This document shows, one piece after another, positions 29,101 through 33,732 of a stretch of 33,732 nt of DNA. The DNA is from Candidatus Halobonum tyrrellensis G22. GTDB lineage: Archaea; Halobacteriota; Halobacteria; Halobacteriales; Haloferacaceae. Numbering within the stretch: position 1 is the stretch's first letter; every line of letters begins with the position of its first letter. The notes under the pieces were generated by a model, which had not been told where the DNA came from, searched no databases, and worked only from the letters and a program-made list of their open reading frames with translations. The stretch spans positions 1-33,732 of the forward strand of contig NZ_ASGZ01000016.1 in NCBI RefSeq assembly GCF_000495475.1. The letters run 5' to 3'. The translations under genes were made by a program, and so were the position numbers.

Positions 29101-30528
29101 GTGTTCGCGGACCGGTCCGACGCCGTCTGTGACGACGACCCCCACCGTGGCTACGGCGTCGCGGTGACGCCCGGCTGTACGGGCCCGTGTGCGCTCGTCA
29201 CCGGCTACGGGCCGGGTAACCGCCTGCTGACGTGGCGCGACGGCGGGCTCCGCGACGTCGCCACCCCGGCGGTCGCCGACGCCGGCAGACACGCCATCGG
29301 CGTCGTCGCCGCCGACCTCGACAGCGACGGCCGCGAGGAGTTCTACGTCCACAACACCGACGAGTACGAGGGCCACACCCGCGACACCGACCTGCTGCTC
29401 GACCCCGTCCGGGTGCCGCCCGACGACGGGTCGGTCCGGTGGCGCGACCTGTTCGGCCTCGGCGTCAACGCCGACCGGGGGAACTTCCGCGCCGGGCGGT
29501 CGGTCGCCGCGCTCGACCGCTACGGCACCGGCCGGTACGGCGTGTTCGTCGCCTCCTACGGTCCGGCCTCCCGCTTTTACGAACTCGGCGACGACGGCGA
29601 ACTCTCGGACATGGCGGGCGCGGTCGGGCTGAGCGTGACCGCGGGCGGCCGGTCGCTGCTCGCCGGCCCGCTCGTGACCGACCGGATGGACCTGTTCGTC
29701 GGCGTCGAACGCGGCCCGAACCGGCTGTTCCGCAACGACGGCGGCCACTTCACCGAGGTGGCGGGACCCGCCGGCGTCGCCGACCCCGAGACGGACGCCC
29801 GCGGCGTGACCGTCGCCGACGGCGACCTGGCGTACGGCGCGTGGGAGGGGCCGAACCGGCTCTACCGCGCCGACGGCGTCGGCGCGGCCGGGACGAACGG
29901 CGGGTCCGGCGCCGACGCCGCCCGCGACGCCGGAACGCGGACGTTCACCGACGTGGCGCCGCCCGACTTCGCGGAGCCGACTCGGGTTCGGACGCTGGTG
30001 TCGGCGGACTTCGACAACGACGGCCGCGAGGAGCTGTTCGTCCACGCGATGGGGACCGAAAACCGGCTGTTCCGGCGCGACGACGGCGACTGGACCCGGC
30101 TCGACCCCGGCGCCGCCGAGGAGGAGCGCGGACTGGGCACCGGCGCTGCGGTCGCCGACTTCGACGGCGACGGCGCGCTCGAACTCCTCTTGGTCCACGG
30201 CGAACTCGCCGCCCAGCCGCTCACGCTGTTCTCCGTCCCGGGCGCCGCCGACAACGACTGGCTCCGCGTCCGCCCGACCACCCAGTACGGCGCGCCCGCC
30301 CGGGGGGCCAGGGTCACGCTGGAGACGGACGCGTGGACCCGCGATCGGGTGGTGTGTGCGGGGTCGGGCTACCTCTGTCAGATGGGACCGGTCGCCCACT
30401 TCGGGCTGGGCGACGCGACGCCCGAGCGGGTGACCGTCAGCTGGCCCGACGGCCGGACGGCCACGCTCGACCGGCCCGCGGTCCGCGAGGAACACGAACT
30501 CGCACACCCGATGGCCCCTCGCTTTTGA
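29101..30528 (+). CDS. CRTAC1-like FG-GAP/VCBS repeat protein with ASPIC/UnbV domain
   Basis: A 475-aa beta-propeller-like protein. Three copies of the calcium-binding D-x-D-x-D-G type loop lead FG-GAP/VCBS repeats: DLDSDGREE at 72, DFDNDGREEL at 303, DFDGDGALEL at 353. Related GPNRLFRNDGGHFTEV and TENRLFRRDDGDWTRL repeats lie between. The C-terminus (about 390-460: RVTLETDAWTRDRVVCAGSGYLCQMGPVAHFGLGD, then VTVSWPDGRTATL) is the ASPIC/UnbV domain. CRTAC1 proteins are usually extracellular, but this one starts MFADRSDAVCDDD with no signal peptide, and the leaderless promoter supports that start. It contains cysteines at 10, 26 and 30. Role unknown; adhesion or calcium-dependent binding is the family expectation. 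Confidence 0.82.
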   Translation: MFADRSDAVCDDDPHRGYGVAVTPGCTGPCALVTGYGPGNRLLTWRDGGLRDVATPAVADAGRHAIGVVAADLDSDGREEFYVHNTDEYEGHTRDTDLLLDPVRVPPDDGSVRWRDLFGLGVNADRGNFRAGRSVAALDRYGTGRYGVFVASYGPASRFYELGDDGELSDMAGAVGLSVTAGGRSLLAGPLVTDRMDLFVGVERGPNRLFRNDGGHFTEVAGPAGVADPETDARGVTVADGDLAYGAWEGPNRLYRADGVGAAGTNGGSGADAARDAGTRTFTDVAPPDFAEPTRVRTLVSADFDNDGREELFVHAMGTENRLFRRDDGDWTRLDPGAAEEERGLGTGAAVADFDGDGALELLLVHGELAAQPLTLFSVPGAADNDWLRVRPTTQYGAPARGARVTLETDAWTRDRVVCAGSGYLCQMGPVAHFGLGDATPERVTVSWPDGRTATLDRPAVREEHELAHPMAPRF

Positions 30529-30600
30529 GCGGGGGCTCGCGGACCCGGAACCGGAACCGAAACCGGACCCCGGTCGGGACGCGGGCGACGTGACGCGGGA

Positions 30601-30607
30601 GCTTTTG
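30601..30607 (+). promoter_or_regulatory. TATA element of the AIR-synthase-like gene
   Basis: GCTTTTG is centred 27 nt before the ATG at 30631. Confidence 0.5.
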
Positions 30608-30630
30608 CCCCGCCGGAACCACCGGCCGGC

Positions 30631-31701
30631 ATGGACGACCCCGACGCCAGCGAGTCGCTCGGGAAGGCCGACCGCGACCTGTTCGAGTCGGCCATCTACC
30701 CCAACCTCGGCGCCGACCGCGCGGACGTGCCGCTCGGGCCGACCCACGGCGTCGACTTCGGCGTCCTCGACGTCGGCGGCCGGGCGCTCGTGACCGCGAC
30801 CGACCCGCTGTCGGTGCTCCCGGACCTTGGCTACGAGCGTGCGGGTCGGTTCGCGCTGGCGTTCGCGCTGGCGGACGTGGCGGTGTCGGGGGTCGCCCCG
30901 ACCCACATCTGCCCGTCGTTCGCGCTCCCGACGGGCGTGAGCGACGACGAGTTCGCCGCGCTGTGGACCGCGATCAGCGACGAGTGTCGGGAGTTGGGCG
31001 TCGCAGTCGCGACGGGCCACACCGCGCGCTACCCCGGCGCGTCGTTCCCGTGGGTCGGCGCGGCGACGGTGCTCGGCGTCGGCGACCACGACGCGGTGGT
31101 CCGGCCGGACGGCGCGCGGCCGGGCGACCGCCTGCTCGTCACGAAGGGGCCGGCGGTGGAGACTGCGGGCCTGCTGACGACGCTGTACCCCGAGGCGTTC
31201 GACGCGCTCGCGGAGTCGACGCTCCGGGAGGCGCAGGCGTGTCTCGACCGGGTGGGCGTGACGCGGGACGCGCTCGCCGCCGCGGAGGCCGGGCGGGAGG
31301 CGACCCCCGACGGCGCCGTCGGGGGCGTCACCGCGATGCACGACGCCACCGAGGGAGGGTTGCGCGGCGCGCTCTGCGAGACGGCCGCGGCGGCGGGCGT
31401 CCGCTTCGACGTGGAGTCGGCCGCCGTCCCCGAAATACCCGCGGCGGTCGCCGCCTGCGACGCGCTCGGCATCGACCCGTGGGCGTGTACCACGTCGGGG
31501 ACGCTCGTGGTCGCGGCCCGCCCGGCGGCCGCCGACGCGGTCGCTTCGGCGCTCGAAACCCGGGGGACGCCGGTCGGCGTCGTCGGCGAGGTGCGCGAGG
31601 GCGCGGGGGTGTACGTCGACGGCGGGCGGGTCGACCCGCCCGCGGAGGACCCCTCGTGGGCGGCGTACGAGGCGCTCAGCCGTCGAACGCCGAGCGGATA
31701 G
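30631..31701 (+). CDS. AIR synthase-related (PurM/HypE/ThiL superfamily) protein
   Basis: A 356-aa member of the PurM-like ATP-binding superfamily that includes PurM, SelD, ThiL and HypE, closest in feel to HypE. Seen: GVDFGVLDVGGRALVTATDPLSVLPDLGYE in the N-terminal domain with the D-x4 Mg-ATP region; RFALAFALADVAVSGVAPTHICPSFALP; and, in the C-terminal half, GDRLLVTKGPAVETAGLLTT, GGVTAMHDATEGGLRGALCETAAAAGV (the HypE/ThiL-like MHDATEGG motif) and TSGTLVVAA. There are no hydrogenase maturation genes nearby and haloarchaea generally lack NiFe hydrogenases, so a metabolic role other than hydrogenase maturation is likely but unknown. The 3' end overlaps the convergent esterase gene by 26 nt. 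Confidence 0.85.
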   Translation: MDDPDASESLGKADRDLFESAIYPNLGADRADVPLGPTHGVDFGVLDVGGRALVTATDPLSVLPDLGYERAGRFALAFALADVAVSGVAPTHICPSFALPTGVSDDEFAALWTAISDECRELGVAVATGHTARYPGASFPWVGAATVLGVGDHDAVVRPDGARPGDRLLVTKGPAVETAGLLTTLYPEAFDALAESTLREAQACLDRVGVTRDALAAAEAGREATPDGAVGGVTAMHDATEGGLRGALCETAAAAGVRFDVESAAVPEIPAAVAACDALGIDPWACTTSGTLVVAARPAAADAVASALETRGTPVGVVGEVREGAGVYVDGGRVDPPAEDPSWAAYEALSRRTPSG

Positions 31702-32662
31702 CGGCCGCGGCCTCGTCGAACGCGGCGTCGGCCGCGGGCACGGCGTCCCCGAAGGAGAGGAAGCCGTGACACATCGACGGGTAGTCGAGGTGGGTGGTGC
31801 CGACGCCCGCCTCGTCCAACCGCGTCGCGTAGCGCGCGCCGTCGTCCCGGAGCGGGTCGTGACCCGCGGTGACGACCACCGCCTCGGCCGTCCCGCCGAG
31901 CGCCGCCTCGGAGGCGCGTAGCGGCGCGGCGTACGGGTTGGCCGCGTCCACGTCGCTCCGGAGGTAGCGGTCCCAGAACACCTCCATGTCCCCCCGCGTC
32001 AACAGCGGGCCGTCGGCGTTCGCCGCGTAGGAGTCCGTGGTGAAGTCGCGGTCGGTGACCGGGTACAGCAGCGCCTGCACCGACAGGTCGTCCTCGCCGG
32101 ACTCCCGGAGGGCGGTGGCGGCCGCGAGGTTCCCGCCCGCGGAGGTGCCCGCGACGCCCACGCGGCCGTCACCGCCGAGGGCGGCCGCGTGCTCGCGCAC
32201 CCACGCCACCGCGTCGGCGGCGTCGTCGACGGCCGCCGGGAACGGGTGTTCGGGCGCGAGGCGGTAGTCGACCGAGACCACGACCGCACCCACCCGCTCG
32301 CACAGCCCCCGCGCGATGTCGTCCGCCGAGTCGAGCGTGCCGAGACACCAGCCGCCGCCGTGGAAGAAGACCAGCGTCGGCGCGGGCGTCTCCGGCGGGC
32401 GGTACACCCGGACCGGAACCGGGCCGCCGGAGCCGTCGAACGAGAGGTCGACCGTCGAGACGGGGTCGGCGCCGCGCCCCCCCGAGTCGGCGTCGGCCGC
32501 GGCCGCGTCACTCCCGCCCCCGCTTTCGCCCCCGTCGCCGAACAGGTCGGCCTCCACCCGCCGACCGCTCTCGACGGAGAGGGCGCCCCACCCGGGGACG
32601 CCGAGCGCTTCGATGTCGGTGACGACGGCCGCGAGGTCGGAGTCGAGGTCGGTCGGTGCCAT
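31676..32662 (-). CDS. alpha/beta hydrolase of the HSL esterase type
   Basis: A 328-aa esterase/lipase-like alpha/beta hydrolase of the hormone-sensitive lipase family, which hydrolyses short acyl esters. Seen: oxyanion motif HGGGW at 101-105, nucleophile S174 in GTSAGGN, acid D268 in HDPLRDDG and catalytic H298 in MCHGF, a complete triad. Residues 44-66 are an acidic Gly/Ala/Asp insert before the core. The start at 32662 gives MAPTDLDSD. A longer in-frame reading (from 32707) has a basic N-terminus and no promoter of its own; a weak TTCATTACGG lies about 32 nt upstream of 32662. There is no signal peptide, so cytoplasmic. Natural substrate unknown. Confidence 0.9.
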   Translation of the reverse strand: MAPTDLDSDLAAVVTDIEALGVPGWGALSVESGRRVEADLFGDGGESGGGSDAAAADADSGGRGADPVSTVDLSFDGSGGPVPVRVYRPPETPAPTLVFFHGGGWCLGTLDSADDIARGLCERVGAVVVSVDYRLAPEHPFPAAVDDAADAVAWVREHAAALGGDGRVGVAGTSAGGNLAAATALRESGEDDLSVQALLYPVTDRDFTTDSYAANADGPLLTRGDMEVFWDRYLRSDVDAANPYAAPLRASEAALGGTAEAVVVTAGHDPLRDDGARYATRLDEAGVGTTHLDYPSMCHGFLSFGDAVPAADAAFDEAAAAIRSAFDG

Positions 32663-32801
32663 CTGACTCGACGTGTGGCGTCGGGGGGAGCCGTAATGAA
32701 CCCGCACGGTTCGTGACGCGTCGAACCGCGAAAGAAGAGCGGGAGTCGCGCGGACCGCCGTCGCGTCGACGGCTGGTTGGTTCCGTCCGATGCGGGCCGA
32801 G

Positions 32802-33732
32802 TTACGCCGACAGCGCGGACCGCGTCGCCGCGGAGAGCGCGGACGCGTCGTCCGTCTCGTTACTGTCGGGCAGCGACACGGTGATGGTGTGCGTGCCGGG
32901 TTCGAACGTCTCGGTGGTCGCGTCGAACAGTTCCTGTTGGTCGGCCGTCTCGGGGCTGAAGCCCGCGGTGGGCTTGCTGTACGAGACGAGCGACATGGTC
33001 ACGTTCTCGCAGCTCTCGTTGACGGTGAACGTGATCGTCGCCGTCTCGCCCTCGCGGTCGATCACGCCCGCGGAGTCGACACACGAGCGGACCTCCTCGC
33101 TGGCCCACGCGCGGCCGCGGTCGGTGATACCCTCGGAGGTGTTACCGTGCGCGAACCGGACCAAGCGGTCCTGTTCGTCGTTCGCGTACAGCGTGTCAGC
33201 CGAGAGGTTCTCGAGGGGTTCCCCCGCCACGAAGTCAACCTGGTAGTACGTCGCCTCCGGCTCCGCCGGTTCGCCGGTGTCGACGGTGACGGACGCCGAG
33301 TCGACGACCGCACCCGACTCGTCGGTGTACGGACCGTCGGCCGTGCCGCCGGTGGCGACGAAGTCGTACGTCGAGTTGTCGTTCGAGTCGAGGTGCGGCA
33401 TCGCGATCAGCGTCTCGTTCGCTTCGAGCGACGCGTCGTCGCTGAAGTTCGCGCCCGCGACGCCCTCGTAGAGCGTCACCTCGACGTTCTCGTGGGTACC
33501 CGCCGAGAGGTACGCCGAGACGCCGACGACGCTGCCGAGCGCGTTACCCTCCAGGAGACTGCTGTCGTGGATGGCGACGAAGCCGCCCTCGGACATCGTC
33601 ACCGAGTCGACCACGACCGTCGTGCCGTTCGAGCTCTGGTTCTCGAACGTCACGTTCGCGGTCGGTTCGGGTTCCGGTTCGGGTTCGGACTCCTCGACGG
33701 TGAGCTCCGCCGTCGCGGTGTCGTCGTCGGTG
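32802..33732 (-). CDS. secreted surface protein with DUF7282-like domain, 5' part beyond window
   Basis: The frame is open to the right edge, so the N-terminus with any signal peptide is missing; at least 309 codons are present. Upstream of the GTG at 33653 the frame continues through an acidic Glu/Pro repeat linker (EPEPEPEPTA). Then comes NVTFENQSSNGTTVVVDSV followed by GGFVAIHDSSLLEGNALGSVVGVSAYLSAGTHENVEVTLYEG, which I associate with haloarchaeal DUF7282, and a second region with ITFTVNESCENVTMSLVSYSKP, ending TATRSALSA-like. Many N-x-S/T sequons suggest a glycosylated extracellular protein. There is no PGF-CTERM anchor at the C-terminus. The 139-nt gap to the esterase gene is otherwise empty. 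Confidence 0.75.
   Translation of the reverse strand, partial: TDDDTATAELTVEESEPEPEPEPTANVTFENQSSNGTTVVVDSVTMSEGGFVAIHDSSLLEGNALGSVVGVSAYLSAGTHENVEVTLYEGVAGANFSDDASLEANETLIAMPHLDSNDNSTYDFVATGGTADGPYTDESGAVVDSASVTVDTGEPAEPEATYYQVDFVAGEPLENLSADTLYANDEQDRLVRFAHGNTSEGITDRGRAWASEEVRSCVDSAGVIDREGETATITFTVNESCENVTMSLVSYSKPTAGFSPETADQQELFDATTETFEPGTHTITVSLPDSNETDDASALSAATRSALSA

Overview
The window is about 70% GC. Its proteins are strongly acidic (Asp/Glu/Ala/Val rich), many genes have a TATA element centred 26-28 nt upstream of the start codon (leaderless transcription), and it carries an intron-containing tRNA-Trp, RNase P protein 4, an archaeal multiprotein bridging factor and GTP cyclohydrolase III. 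Together these point to a haloarchaeon (class Halobacteria). I cannot name the genus. Most of the window is core chromosome rather than a mobile region: I see no transposase, integrase or CRISPR array.

Layout. 95-3809: HflX GTPase, then a tight operon of hisC, an AK6-type adenylate kinase and a CDP-alcohol phosphatidyltransferase joined by 4-nt overlaps. 3938-7016: the least familiar part, a two-gene operon of a RecA/KaiC-like haloarchaeal protein (probably DUF7504) and a 730-residue protein with a caspase-like CHAT protease domain. A 46-aa single-span hydrophobic peptide (probably DUF7503) is encoded convergently, overlapping the end of the CHAT gene. The operon start has its own dyad, and base composition falls sharply at its 3' end. 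7420-9963: aMBF1, triosephosphate isomerase, a UPF0173 metal hydrolase and an OsmC-like protein. 10099-12924: small membrane proteins, a conserved 48-aa microprotein, a NagD-like HAD phosphatase and GTP cyclohydrolase III. 12976-15365: CBS-pair protein, tRNA-Trp with a ~104-nt intron, DUF5795-type zinc ribbon and DUF5794-type membrane protein. 15812-20875: IMP dehydrogenase, HalX response regulator, Lrp regulator plus aminotransferase, and a redoxin. 20936-25979: RNA-binding protein, small acidic SH3-like protein, squalene/phytoene synthase, acyl-CoA dehydrogenase, MscS channel, YhbY-like RNA-binding protein and RNase P component 4. 26149-28452: two paralogous GT4 glycosyltransferases. 28544-33732: Gly/Met-rich protein, CRTAC1/FG-GAP protein, AIR-synthase-like protein, an esterase and the C-terminal part of a secreted DUF7282-like surface protein cut by the window edge.

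The main candidate for an undescribed system is the CHAT protease / RecA-like / membrane-peptide module at 3913-7016. Its parts look like a protease, a regulator and a membrane peptide, but any immune, cell-death or signalling role is inference. Secondary points of interest are palindromes over the promoter upstream of guaB, a structured leader or 41-codon ORF ahead of the HalX regulator, and several intergenic stretches that could hold small RNAs. Family names in the DUF series are from memory of similar proteins and were not checked by a search.
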